Source: Aspergillus flavus
Lineage: Eukaryota; Ascomycota; Eurotiomycetes; Eurotiales; Aspergillaceae
NCBI RefSeq assembly: GCF_009017415.1
Contig: NC_092410.1
Location: forward strand, 2,108,001 to 2,172,000
Reading direction: 5' to 3'
Length of the DNA stretch: 64,000 nt
The first letter of the stretch is position 1; each line of letters opens with the position of its first letter. A program made the translations under genes and the position numbers. The notes below the pieces were generated by a model that was not told the origin of the DNA, did no database searches, and saw only the letters and a program-made list of their open reading frames with translations. Below, in pieces: positions 39,867 to 53,400 of the stretch.

Positions 39867-42800
39867 TTAATAGAAAAATTAGCTTCAGTTAAATAATTAT
39901 TAATTTGAATTTCAATATAAATTTAATTCTACTTAGTATATAATAAGTTATAAGTCCGGAGAAACTTTTCTAGATTATTAAAAATAAAAGATCTAGTAAT
40001 TATTATTAAGATTAAAAAATATAGTAATAATAGGTAGTAATAATAAAAATATGATTATTATATCATTATTACTGTTTTTATTAGATCTACTAGATTTTTC
40101 TAGAAATATTAAATATTTATAGTTACTAGAAGAATATTTATCTAAACTAAATCAAAATTTTAAAGTAGAATTAAATTATTTAATATACTTAAATATATTA
40201 GAGAATATTTTTTTAAAAAGTTTTTTTATTATATAAATCGCTTAAAAAGTATAAATTAATATTATTATTAAAAAATAATAATATATGAATTATAGATAAA
40301 ATAAGATTCTTAAGTATAAAAATATTATTATTTAATTTTAAATAAATAGTCTAATACACGTAGAATTTACTAAAAAATATAAAGTAAATAAGTAAAATTA
40401 ATATATTTTTAATAAATCTATTAAATATATATTAAGCAATAGAAAATTATAATAATTTTAAATATAGATATTTTATAAAAAAATATATTATATATTTGTA
40501 ACTTTATTAATATAATTAAAAAAGATATTCTCTATTCTCTTTCTATAAGTATATTTTATAATATAATTATTACTAAATATTATTAAATTAAGAATAAGAT
40601 TATTAAATATAAAGAAATATATAGATAATATTTGTATAAAGATAAAGAAACCTATTATAAATAATAATTTTAATAAAAACTTCGATCATTAAAATCTTTA
40701 GAATAGACTATAAAAAGTTCTCTATAGTCAAGATCTATATTAAGATATTTTATAATAAGATAATAATTTGTAATAATTTCAATTTAAATATTTTACTATA
40801 TTTTATTTTATAATAGCAAATATATTATTTTAAAAATAATTTTCTAGACTAGTTAAAGATATATAAATTAATTCTTATAAAAAATACTATAAAAATATTT
40901 ATCAATAAAAATTTATATTATTAATATTATTTTTAAAACAAATTATAAAATAGAGATTAATTAATTATCTATTTTAAATAATATAATTAAATTTAAACTA
41001 TTTTTTTATTTTTTATATTTTAAGATAGTAATTAATAATAATTTAGAAAAAGAAAATATATATCTAGATTTAAAGTAGATATAGAAAAATATATATAATT
41101 ATTTCTAAAAATATTAAATATTAATAGATTTTATAAATACTAGAAGAATCTAAATAATAAATACTTTGTAATGAAATATTTTTGTTTAATATATAAATAA
41201 TATTCTATAAATTTATAGATTTATTAAATAAGATAATCTAAGTCTATTTTTTAAAATTTAAAGAAGACAATCTAATTCTTTATTAAAATAGAAAAATAAA
41301 TATACTTTAGCTATAGTAATAATTAATAATAATTTTTAAATAATATTTATAAAAAAGAAATTTATATATTTTTTATAGTAAATTTATAGTATAAATATAA
41401 ATAAATCTATTATTTTAAATTTTAGTATTATTTAAAAACTATATTTTTTATAATAAAAAAGATATTGTATATTTATATAAAATAATAGATTCTATAATAA
41501 TTATAACTCTAGAATATAGATATATAATTCTATTTTTAATATATAATAATAAAATTATAGAATTATAAATTAAATTTTATTATAATTTATAAATATTATA
41601 TAAATTGTTTAATACTATAAAAATTAAAAATAAATTAAAATTTAACTAGAATATTTATATAAAAAATCTCTATTTAAAAAATAAGATTATTAATAAAATA
41701 GTAATTTATTAAAATATATCTTAATTTTATTTTACTTAAAATATATTATTAAATATAATAGATATAATATTTTAAAATTATAGATTTATCTATATAAACT
41801 TAAACTAAATTTAAAATATAATTAAAATTAATTAGATTAAATATAATAAAAAAATATAAGTAATATAAAGCTTATTAATTATTAAATATTAAAAGATTTA
41901 TTTTTTATAATATAAAAAAATATATTATAGATCGATTATATTTTTAATATATAGATATATAATTATAAAAATTAATAAATTACAAAAGCTATATTAACTA
42001 GGTTATTTTAATTAATAATATAATATAAATAATAATCATATATTTACTACAATATAGTAAATACTTAAATTTAATTTATTAAATATTTTTATACTCTTAT
42101 TAGCTATTATATTATAAAATAATATATTAATAATAAATAGAAATTCTATAATTTTATAATATACATAAATAACAAAAGAATTAATATTAAGACTATATTT
42201 CTAGATTTTTAAAATTCAATAGTCTTATAAAATGAATTAATAAATATTTTAACTTATTTATTATGTATATATTATTAATTAATATAAAAATACTCAATAC
42301 TATATAACTATATATAATAAAGTATACTATTAAAATTATTATAAATAACTAAAGCTGCTAAATATTAAATTTTTAATTAATATTTTTAAATCTTTAAATA
42401 TAGAATATATTAATATATTTTTTAAAAAATAGGCTATAAATTTAAAAAATATTATTTAAATTAGAATTAAATATTTTATTAATTTTAAAAAATAATAATA
42501 GCTATATTTAAATTATTTAATAGATTTTTGTTTTTTAATAGAAATAGTTTAATTATTATTTTTAATATTTCTGTAAAAAGTTAACTAAATTAAAACATTT
42601 TTAATTTTATTATAAATTATGTATATATGACTATATCTTTATTAATTAAACTATTTCTATAATAAATAATAGAAATATCAGTATTAGAAATATAGTTTAG
42701 TATAATCAAATTAATAATAGATAAATATTTTAAATATTAGATTATAAATATACTAATAAAAAAATGTAAAAATAATTTTTAATTTAGAATTTTATTAATT

Positions 42801-43454
42801 ATAAATAATATATATATATAATATTTATAAATACTATAGTTATTATAAGAGATAATAATATTATTTTATATTTAAAAATAGTACGAGACGATAGAAAATA
42901 AAATTTATAATTATAAAAAAATAAGATCTATAATATATACTTATCTATAAAAAATAAAATATTTGAAAATTATTAAATATATATTTTGAAATATAATAAA
43001 AATTTTATAATAATAAATAATAATATTTTCATTAATTTTAATAAAATACATATATTAATAATTACAAATATTTTTATTGAAATAATTATTATATTTAGAA
43101 TTTTTTTAATATAGAATAGAACTAAATTAATTTTTATATAATATATTGAAGTATAGATATTAATAAAAAATATATCTATATAATACAATCTACTAGATTA
43201 AAAATAAAATATAGTGAAAATAGTTTATTATTTTAATAAATTATTATATAATTTTAAATAGATGATATAGTTATAGAATAAGAATAGTAATATTAAACTA
43301 TAAAAAATAGATTTTACTTTAATTATTAAGAGTTACTATATTTATATTAAAAATAATTAGAATAGATTTTTTAAAGAATTAGTTTATAAGAATAATTAAA
43401 AATAATAAAATAAAAAAGATTATTAGAATAGATTATATAATAATAAAAATAGTA
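39867..43454. other. A/T-rich RIP-like block, element type not identified
   Basis: Residual G and C are more frequent than in 21-26 kb, suggesting a younger or less RIPed element, possibly the body belonging to the end at 39792. No protein motif could be read with confidence. The open frame on the minus strand at 42973-43188 is low-complexity. Confidence 0.4.
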
Positions 43455-45329
43455 ACGTAATCAGTAAGTACCCTATATATATAAGCACCCTGCGCACCAC
43501 CCACTATATAAAAAATTTAAATAATTAAAATACTATAAATTTAGATTTCTATATAAAAATAAGTAGTTCTATTAATTTAAATAGTATATAATTTTATAAC
43601 TCTATATACTATAGCTAGAATATTTAAATAAAATATATTTAAAAGTTAATTTAATAAATAGAGATTTATCTATTTATATAGCTTTATCTATCTAATTTTA
43701 GTGCTTAATAAAGTTTTAGACTTTAGATATTAATATATCTTTTTTAAAAATAATCTATTTAATAGAGTATTTTTACTTTTTAAACTATTTTTTATACGCG
43801 GTTTAATATTATTTTAATTAATATTTTAATATTATTATATTATTTATAGCTTATTTAATATTTTTAATTAATTAATTTAAACTAGTTTTAATAGATAAAT
43901 TAAGATTATAAAATTAATTTTTAAATAGCTTTTTAAATATAGATTCTAACTTCTTTAACTATTTAATTATATAAGATATTTTAGGTGCTAAACTACTTTA
44001 ATTACTAGATTTACTATCTAGAGATATAGAGATCTTAAACTAAACTATTAACTAAGAAAAAACGCGCTTAAAGCTTAGAAAAACTAGATTAATAGCTCTA
44101 AAAGTACTATAGATATTACTTTTAATAAAAATCTTTATATAGATTTAAGAATATATCTCTAAAAAATTAAATTTATTAATATAATTAAATCTATAATATA
44201 TTTTAAAATTAATTAGATCTCTATATAAATCTTTTAATAGTAAAAAAATAATAATATTAAATAATTAAAGCTTATAAAAAGTGTATATAAATATATAAAT
44301 TAATATAATATTATTTTTTATATAGATTTAATTAAATTAAGATATTAAATAACTATTATAGCTATTTAAAATAAATAAACAATATTTTACTATAGATTGG
44401 CTAGTAATATAAAATATAAAATAATTCTATAATTAATATAGACTAATCTTATTACTTATTTTATTATTAAAACTAATTTTAATTTTTTAATTAAAAAAAA
44501 TATCTTTATTCTTATACTAAGACTCTATATATATTTTACTTTTAAAAATAATATAAAAAAATAGAGTTTATTTATTAAAATTAATATATTCTATAGTAAT
44601 AATCTATTTTTAATTCTTTAGCTATAATAAAAATAGTTTCTCTAGTATATTAAATCTAGTAATAATTTTAGCTATAACTATTAGATCTATTATAAACTCT
44701 ATCTTATTAAAACTATAAATATTGCTTAACACTATACTATATTTCTAAATAATCTTATTTATCTATTTAAATTAAATATCTAAAATCCTAAAATCTTCTA
44801 TCTTAATACACTAATAGAGTATAGTAATATATAAAATAGAATTTAAATCTAGATATATAATTAATAAAATTATATATCTATTTTTTCTCTATAATAATAG
44901 AAAAAGAAATAGTATTACGTGTTAAAAATAGAATATTAGCTATTTTTTATATATATACCAGCCGGGAAGATACTCTATATTTATCTAGTAATAAAATCTA
45001 TTATTTAAATAATTTCTTTTTATTAATAATTAATTTATAAGTATTAACACGTTTATTATTTAAAAAAAAAGACCCCTTTAAAACAACTACGCAAAGTAGA
45101 TTTAGATATATTAAATATCTTAGCTATCTTTTTTAAATTACTAATTTTATTTTTTTTAAAAGTAGAAATAGCTAATAGAATTCAGCCTTTTTACTTAATA
45201 TATAATTTTAAAGATTTAGATATTTTTAATAGTATAGCTAATATTTAAATTATCTAAGAAATTAAGACGCGTCGAAAACGCGGGTGGTGCGCAGGATGCT
45301 TACATATATAGGGTGCTTACCAATTACAT
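43455..45329 (-). mobile_element. Fot1/Pogo-type (Tc1-mariner superfamily) DNA transposon, RIP-mutated
   Basis: Length 1,875 bp, the usual Fot1 size. Terminal inverted repeats of about 48 bp lie at 43455-43502 and 45282-45329; the left begins ACGTAATCAGTAAG and both contain CTGCGCACCACCC on their inward strand. A TA dinucleotide lies outside each end (43453-43454, 45330-45331), matching the TA target of the superfamily. The minus strand carries a degraded transposase in the expected order: psq-type helix-turn-helix IAKIFNISKSTLRSCFKG (45128-45071), a CENP-B-type segment LDKYRVSSRLVYI (about 44990), and the first catalytic box SFNKIEF (about 44715), a RIP-changed NFDETGF in which catalytic Asp has become Asn. 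Stops interrupt the frame. Confidence 0.88.
44300..45200 (-). pseudogene. Decayed DDE transposase of the Fot1/Pogo element
   Basis: Remnant frame on the minus strand with the psq helix-turn-helix, CENP-B-like DNA-binding segment and first Asp box described for the enclosing element. After the Asp box it still reads DLIVIAKIITR, as in active relatives (G.I.TAKVVTR). In-frame stops and the Asp-to-Asn change rule out activity. The later catalytic Asp positions were not located. Confidence 0.75.
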
Positions 45330-45331
45330 TA

Positions 45332-46017
45332 TATTTAATTAGATCTAGCTTATAAATATATAGATATAAAAATAAATTATAAAATAAATAAAAATAACAA
45401 TTAATAATAGAAATAGAGCTATAAAAATAAAAACTATAAATAACTAGAGCTATAAAAAATTTAAAATATAGAATAGTATAGACTATAGAATAGCTATAAA
45501 TATAAATATATCTATAAAATACCAAGAGAGTAGTTTTCATATAATATAGTAGATAATTAGATTTAAAACATCTTTTAATTTAATAAACTTTTTTACGGGA
45601 GTATTAGAAATAATAATGAAAATATTTCTATTACAAAGTAAAGATTTATCTAACAATTTAAATATAGTTAATTACATTAGATTATTATTTTTATTATTTT
45701 CATATATATAAGTTTTATTAAAAATAATATTTTATAATTATTTAATTTTATCTATATTTAAATACTATATTTTAAAAAATATAGCTACTATTATTTTTAA
45801 AATTAATAAAATATTTAATTTTAGTTTATTATAATACTTTTTAAACTTATACTTTGTGTTTTTTAAAATATATTAATATATTTTATATTTAAAGACTTAA
45901 AAAAAAATTTTTTAAAGATTTAGTATTTAATATATTTAGCTACTTATAATAGTTCTAGAAAAATAAAATTTTATTATTTTTAATTATCAAATAATTATAA
46001 TTTTAATAGTATATTTA
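45332..46017. repeat. Repeat segment shared with 60.5 and 62.6 kb
   Basis: The part 45640-45850 aligns in direct orientation with about 62540-62720 (shared AATTTAAATATAGTTAATTA-type and TATTTTATAATTATTTAATT anchors). Part of this also matches 60490 onward. It therefore belongs to a repeat family present at least three times here; its class is unknown. Confidence 0.5.
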
Positions 46018-47959
46018 TAAGCGCTCTGCCGGCGTACTACTTATATAAAATCTAATTAAAAAAATAAATATTATTATAACTATCTTTTTTTAAAAAAATA
46101 AATTATTTTAATTTATGTTTCAATTTTAAAATATTTAATATTTTACTTTAATAAGCCGTGTAATATAAAATATATTTTATTAAAAATATTTAATAATAAA
46201 ATTATAAAAATTTAATATACTATTTTATAATAGTTTTAAATAATTAAAATATTAATAGAATATTTTTAAAATAGTATTATAGAATTTTTTATTTGTATAA
46301 ATTATAATGTTTTTTATAGCTATATTTATTTTTTTAAATTATTTTAAAAGTATAGATAGTATAATAAATTTATTTTGTTTTAAATAAAGATACTATTAAA
46401 ATTATAAAATTATAATATTTTTATTATTTTAAAAATAATTAAATATAATATTATTTATAAAACTATAAAAATCTTTTAAAAAGTAAAATAAATTTAATTA
46501 ATTTAATAAAACTCTATAAATATTTTTTTAAATAATTTTATACTTTAAGAAACTATTAATATATTTAAAAAAAAAGTCAGTATATTTATTGATTTTTTAT
46601 ACTTTCCTTTATATAAATAAATATTTTTTAATTTAATAGAGATATATTTTTATTAGTTTTAATAGTTTAAAATATATTACTTTAGTGTTTTTATAAAATT
46701 TTAATAATCTTGTATTTTTAATTTTTTAAAAAAAATTATTTTTATTATTATTATAATCTTTATTATTCTCTCTAGTATCTTTAATATTACTTTTTTTAAA
46801 AAATTATCTCTAGTATTTCTAATTCTTTTATAATAAATAATAATTTAATTTTAAATATAATATAATAAAATAGTATTAATAATTTATAAATATTTTATAA
46901 ATACTGTATTAAGTTATTATTTATTAATATTTTTATTAATATTAAAAGATTTTATAAATATATATTTTAAAATATTAAATAGTTTTATATATAATATATA
47001 TATTTTAAAAAACTATATTTTCTATTATTAAAATTCATAAAAGCTAAATTTATTTATTTATAGATGTTATTATTAAATTAAAAGACTATAAAAGCTTTAA
47101 ATAATTTAATTAAATATATTAAAAAAACTATTAATTATTTTAATAAATTAAATAAAATCTATTTATATTTATTAATATTATAAAATATAAACTATAATCT
47201 ATTTTATTTAATAGATATTTAGTAGAAGCTTAGTAATATAGAGTCTTTTTTTAAAAATAATTTAAAAAATTAGAATAGTTTATAATAGTTTATTTTTTTA
47301 TTTTTTTATTTATTTAAAACTTATTAATTAATATTTTATATTATATTTTTAAACTATTTTTCTATTATTTTTTTATACTTTAATAAAATTATTTTATTTT
47401 TTTATATAAATATTCTTATTAATTATATAAATATAATAATTTAAAATAGTTTATTAAATTTTAAAATTTTATAAATAAAAGATAAAAAGTAATATTACTA
47501 TATTATTTAAAAATATATTAAAATTTTATAGAAAGAAGATTATATTTTTTTATAATTAATAAAATATTTTTAGCATTTACTAATTTTTTAACAAATTATA
47601 ATAATTTTAATAATAATTTTAAAATTCTTTTTTAATTTTTATAAATTATTATAATTTAGTTATTTTTTTATTTAATAAAATATTATAACTTTTTATAATA
47701 TATTTAGTAAATAAGTAATTCTTTTATTTTTTATTTCTTTTAATTATTAATAATAATTAATTATATTTTTTTAGTCTTTATTTCTATATAATAGTAATAT
47801 AGCTTTAATAATAATATATAAAAAATAGAATAAATATAATTATATATTTTTAATAGTTATAAATAATATATTTATTTTTTAATAATTTTTATATTTATAA
47901 ATAAATTATTATACTTCAAATCTAGTTTTTAATTTAATTATTATAATTGAATATTTTTT

Positions 47960-48560
47960 TATTAAAAATAGAACTTCTTATTTTATATATAATTATATAA
48001 TTTTATAATATTTATTATACTTTTTTCTTAATATTTTATTATTTTTTTTAAATTTATTTTTTAGCTTAGTCTAGATATTAACTAATTTTTTTAAGTATAA
48101 TTTTATTAATATATTTAATATATTTAATTTAATAACTTTAAATCTAAAAATTACTAGTTTTATATTTTATTAAACTATAAAAAATATATATTCTATAAAT
48201 ATATTTTTAATATTATTAGAAATAAACTTTATAGTAAATAACTAGTTTAATTATTCTATTAATACTTTATATATATTTAAAGATATATTTTAAATATTTA
48301 ATTTTAATATTCTATTTATTTATTTATTTATAGATAAATAATAGTATTTAATAATCTTTTATATATAGATCTTAATACAATTATATTTAATATATATTAA
48401 TAAAAAATAAATCTTTATTAATTATTAGATTTTTTAAAGATTTTATTTTATAAATAATTTTATTTAAAAATATATTAGCTAATTTTTTTATAATTATAAT
48501 TTTAATTATAAATCAATATTTTATAGTCTTTATATATTAATCTATTATTACAAAAGTTAT
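47960..48560 (-). pseudogene. Decayed Gypsy integrase core
   Basis: Minus strand, reading through stops: IID.YIKTIKY (compare VVDR.TKM), KKLANIFLNKIIYKIKSLKN, NKDLFF (compare ISDRGSLF), and later VLIE.LN.LFTIKFISNNIKN, matching the W...L..AEFAYNN stretch of Gypsy integrases. The order is that of a DDE integrase core. Confidence 0.7.
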
Positions 48561-49289
48561 ATTATATATATAACTGTTTTAATTTAATAATAGTAGATTA
48601 ATTATATAATCTATTATTAGATTTTATTATAGTTTTTTTGAAATAAATAAAAAGATTAATTTATTTTATAATAATTTTTTAAAAATCTTTATTTTTTAAT
48701 AAATAAAATAATTTTAAATATAGTTCTTAATACTTATATATAGACTATTTTAATAGAACTTTCTTTTAGTTAATTTAAAAATCTTTTTTTAATTAAAATA
48801 GTTTCTAAAAGACTTATTATAATATATTTTTTACAATCTTTTATTTAAATATAAAATATAGAAATAAATAGATAATTTTTTATAATATTGTAACCTATTA
48901 TTAATATATTATTATTTTATTATATTACTATTTATTTTAGTAATATTATTTTTATATATATATTTTTTTATAAAATAACAATTTATTATAAATTTAATTA
49001 ATAAAAATATCTTTTTATTAAATCTATAAAATTATATTTGAAAAAAAAGTATAACATTATTTTATAAATAACTTTCTTTTTAATAGCTTTTTATACTATT
49101 ATTCTAATAGTTAAAAATTTTAGATTTTTTAAATTTATAATTAAAATCTCTAATCTAGCTATTAAAAATACTCCACTATTATTTTAATTATTTAATATTA
49201 TCTAAATTTTTTTCTATATATGTTTTTATCGTCTTTTTACTATAAAAATATATTAATTAGATTTAGATATCTAGATTAGTATTCTATCT

Positions 49290-49762
49290 AGAAATTGTAA
49301 GTTACTAAAAGTTTTATCTATTAAATCTAATATTTATTTAATTTTACTATTTTTTTTTTAATAAAAATATTATAAATCTTTATAGTTACTCTATATATAC
49401 ATTATATATAATATATTTTTAAAATAATAGCTTTATATTTTAAAATATTCTATAATAATAAATAACTTTTAATTATAAATAGAGTAATAATCTTGTATTT
49501 TTATTAATTTTTTTAACTAAAAAATATGCAATTACTAATTAAAATACTAGTAGAATTTTTTAATTTTATTAATAAATTATAGAAAAATATTTATAATAAT
49601 ATATCTCAAAATATTTATATTTAATTCAATCTATAATATAAGATTAAAATATTATAGAATTAGAGAACTATTAAATATTATTTTAATTAATTAAAGCTTT
49701 TTTTATTTTTTTAGTAAAAATAAATAATTATATTTTTTTCTATTTTTTTCTAGTATCAATAT
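49290..49762 (-). pseudogene. Decayed Gypsy RNase H, interrupted side of the host element
   Basis: The minus strand reads KKLIKIQDYYSIYN.KLFII then IEYFKI.SYYFKN and SNYKDLQYF, matching E.NY..HDKELLAIV.AFK.WR.YLEG and the SDHK.LQYF box. It abuts the left LTR of the inserted element at 49763. Confidence 0.7.
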
Positions 49763-50413
49763 TGTTACAGACCCTTGTCTAGTGCACCTTATCAAAAGCA
49801 GATATATAAGATAGAATAACAATAGAATAATAATAGCTGAATTTTAAATAGAAGGTATCTAATAAATTGCTTATTTAGTAGTTATTTAAAAAAAACTATA
49901 GATACTAATACTAGTTACTATAATAAAATTATATATATTATAGTAGTAATATAATTAAATATATTAATAATATAATAAATTTATAATACTAATAAAATAT
50001 ATTATATTATTAATATAAAAAATTATAGTAATAATATAATAGATAAAGATATATAAAAATATTTATTTATATATTTAGTTTAATTCTTTATAATTAATCT
50101 ATATTATTATTATAGAGTTATTTTTAATAGTAAAGACTAGTCTTAATCTATTTATACTCTTATAACTATTAAATATATATATTTAATAGATCTAGTTTTT
50201 TAAATTTAAGTCTAGTATTAACAATAGTTTTATATTAACTATATTTCTATAATAATAATAGTCTAGTATTAGTAGAAGTTTTATAATAACTTCTATTTTA
50301 CTAAGACCGTAACCCAATAATAATAAAAATTAAAGAATAACTTTAAATTAGTAATTCTTAAATATAGTCTATTAACTAATTTTAAATTTAATAATAAAGT
50401 TTTAGATATAATA
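49763..50413 (+). repeat. 5' LTR of the chromovirus
   Basis: Begins TGTTACAGACCCTTG and aligns gap-free at an offset of 7,378 bp with the 3' LTR. The first ~45 bp keep normal composition; the U5 end is fully RIPed (TTTTAGATATAATA against CCCCGGGTGTAATA in the 3' LTR). Inside it, a roughly 50-bp unit beginning TCTAGTATTA is repeated about 1.6 times. Confidence 0.88.
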
Positions 50414-53400
50414 TATTGATTACTAGTTTATATAAGTTAAACTATATTTAAATTTAAAATATTAGTAAATATATTATTAAAGATAAATAGAAAAAATATA
50501 GCTACTAGTTCTAGTACTAGTAATCTAATATTAATATTTATTATAACTCTAATTTCTATTTAATTAATTAAAATAATTAGTTAGCTTTAGAAGTAAATTA
50601 TTTAACTAGAGATATATCTAGTAGCTAAAACTATTAAAATTAAAACTCTAGAACTATTTAATAAATAATATAGTAAGCTTTAAGAATTTTTAATTTAACT
50701 AGAATTATATTTTAAGATTAATTGTAATAAAATAGAAGCTAATAGTAATAAAATTTATTTTATTTCTATTTACTTTATTAGTAGAGTGTTTAATTAGTTT
50801 AAATTCTTTATTTAAAAATATTATAAAAAAATAAAAAAGAACTAAAATAATAAAATAAAGAAAATCTTTATATTTTTTAATATATTTAAAAAATATTTTA
50901 AATAGATTTTTGGAGATATTAATATAATTTAAAATATAGAATAAGAATTTTATTAATTATAATATATTAGATTTATTAATAAATTAATATTAGATTTTAT
51001 ATAAATTATTATTTATTTAAATTAAAATAAAAATATATATATTACTAAGTTTAAAAAATTATTAAAATTAGAGATTTAGAAAAAGTTTATCTAGATAGAA
51101 AAATTTAATATACTCTATAAAATAATTAAATAAATAATTAAAATTAATAATAAATTATATAATTTTAATTAAAGAAAAAAAAGTTAAAGTAATTATAATA
51201 TACTAAAAAATAATTATACTAAATAATATAGTATAAATAAAAAAAGATATATATAATTATAAAATTAAGAATATTAAAATCTTTATAATCTATAATCTAT
51301 AGAATTAAATATTATTAAAAAAAAATTAATTAAAAGATATTTTTTTTAAAAAAAAAAGTATTAGAAATAAGAAAAGCTTTATTTTAACTATAAAAAAATA
51401 GAATATATATTAAAAAATTATTAATAGAAAAAAAATTAATAGTAATAGAATAAATTACTTTAGTAACTAAATATAATTAAAGATAAAGAATTAATGGAGT
51501 TAAGTACTATTATAAATATATATACTATTAATAGTTAAGTTAAAAAAATTTACTATATTATTAAAATTAAGAGTTCAACTATAGATAAGATTAATAAAGA
51601 AATTAGAGCTATATAGTTTAATATTAATATAGATTTATTAGTAAAGAATATAGAGTAATATTAAGAAAATAAATCTAATAATAATAATTAGATTATATTA
51701 GATTAACTTATTATTTATACTAATTAGATTATATAGCTATATATTAATTATAATTAAAATAATTTATAAAATATTATAAAGTAATAGTATAGTTAATTTA
51801 ATAAATATAAAATTAATAAATTAGCCGACTATATAAATAATAAAATTAATAGATTTAAATAAATTAACAGCAAATTATAGTATAAAATTATTATAGAATT
51901 AATAAAAAAACGCGCAAGATATACACTAATCTATAAAATAAATAGCTTTAATAATATTAATTAATATAATAAGTCTATTTTAAATATTAATTAATTAAAT
52001 TAAGTTTTAATTAAAATTAATTCTTTAAATAAAAAATATAGTATTTAATAAATTAGCTATAATTCTAATATAGAAAAACTTTTTAAAATATTTAAAATAT
52101 TAAAAAATCTCTAAAATAAAAATAAAAATATATATTAATAAATTATAGTATTTATTAATATACTATAAAAAATAATATTATTATAATTAAAATAAAGAAT
52201 ACTAATATCTAGATTATATTAAATATAATAGATTAAAATTAAACTATTATAAAAATAAAAGATTTTTATAAATTAAATTAATAATATAATTAATAAAATT
52301 ATATAGAATTTTAGAAAATTTTTATAATTATTTTAAATATTACTAAAATAATATCTATATTAGAATTATAAATATTAAAATTTAAATATTAAAAATTAAA
52401 ATAAATATTATTAATAGTATTATAAATACTTAATTATATATAAAATCTATAATATAAATAGATTTAAGTACTATAGAAAATTTAAATTTATTAATTTAAA
52501 TAGAGTAAAAAAAGAATATAAAGAAATATATTATTAGTTAAAAATATATAAATATTATTACTATATAATAGAATTAATATATAATTATTATTTTTAAATA
52601 GTATATTTTAATAATAGCTATATATATTATTATATTTAAAAATAAATAGTATACTTTTAGCTATAGAATAATATAAATTAAAAAATATTTACTATAATTA
52701 AATAAAAAAGATATATTATTATAATTATTATTATTAATAGAAAACTAGCGCGAGTAATAATAGACTTAGATATAATAAATAATTTTATATTATTAAAATA
52801 TTAAGAAAATATAAAGATTAAAGAATAGTAAAAAAAATACTAAATCTTTATTTAAATTAAATAACTAAAAACTAAAAATTAATTAAATCTTAGTTAAAAT
52901 AGTATCTATTACTATAGCTATAGAATAGTATATTAAAAATATAATTTTTAATATTATATCTTTAAAAAATAAGTATAATATAGTATTAGAGATCTTATAG
53001 TTTAAAAATTATAATCTAATAATAGATTAAAAATAATAAATATTTTATTTAAATAATTACTATTATTTAAAAAAACTATATATAGAATATAGTACTTATA
53101 TTTTTATTAATAAATATATTAATAGTAGAAAAATTAAATAATATAATTAAAATATTATAAAAAAAAATTTTATAAAAGAAATAATTATAGTAGTAATTTA
53201 ATATTTAGAAAAGAAATAATTAATTAAATTAATAAAATAGATATCTATAAATAAATAAAAATAACTAGAGATTATAATACTAGAAAATAAATTAAAAAAA
53301 ATAGTACTTTTTATTAAAAATAAATTAGATATTATTAAAGTTAAATAGTAATTTTTAGATATTTTTAAATTTTTAAAAATTAATAATTAATTTTATAGAA

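Noticed and set aside
42973..43188. 71-aa open frame on the minus strand
   Set aside because: Hydrophobic low-complexity translation typical of A/T-only DNA; looks like a membrane peptide only because of base composition.
45262..45540. 92-aa open frame on the minus strand crossing the Fot1 inverted repeat
   Set aside because: It runs from flanking repeat DNA through the right inverted repeat; its C-terminal residues are translated inverted repeat, not a gene.
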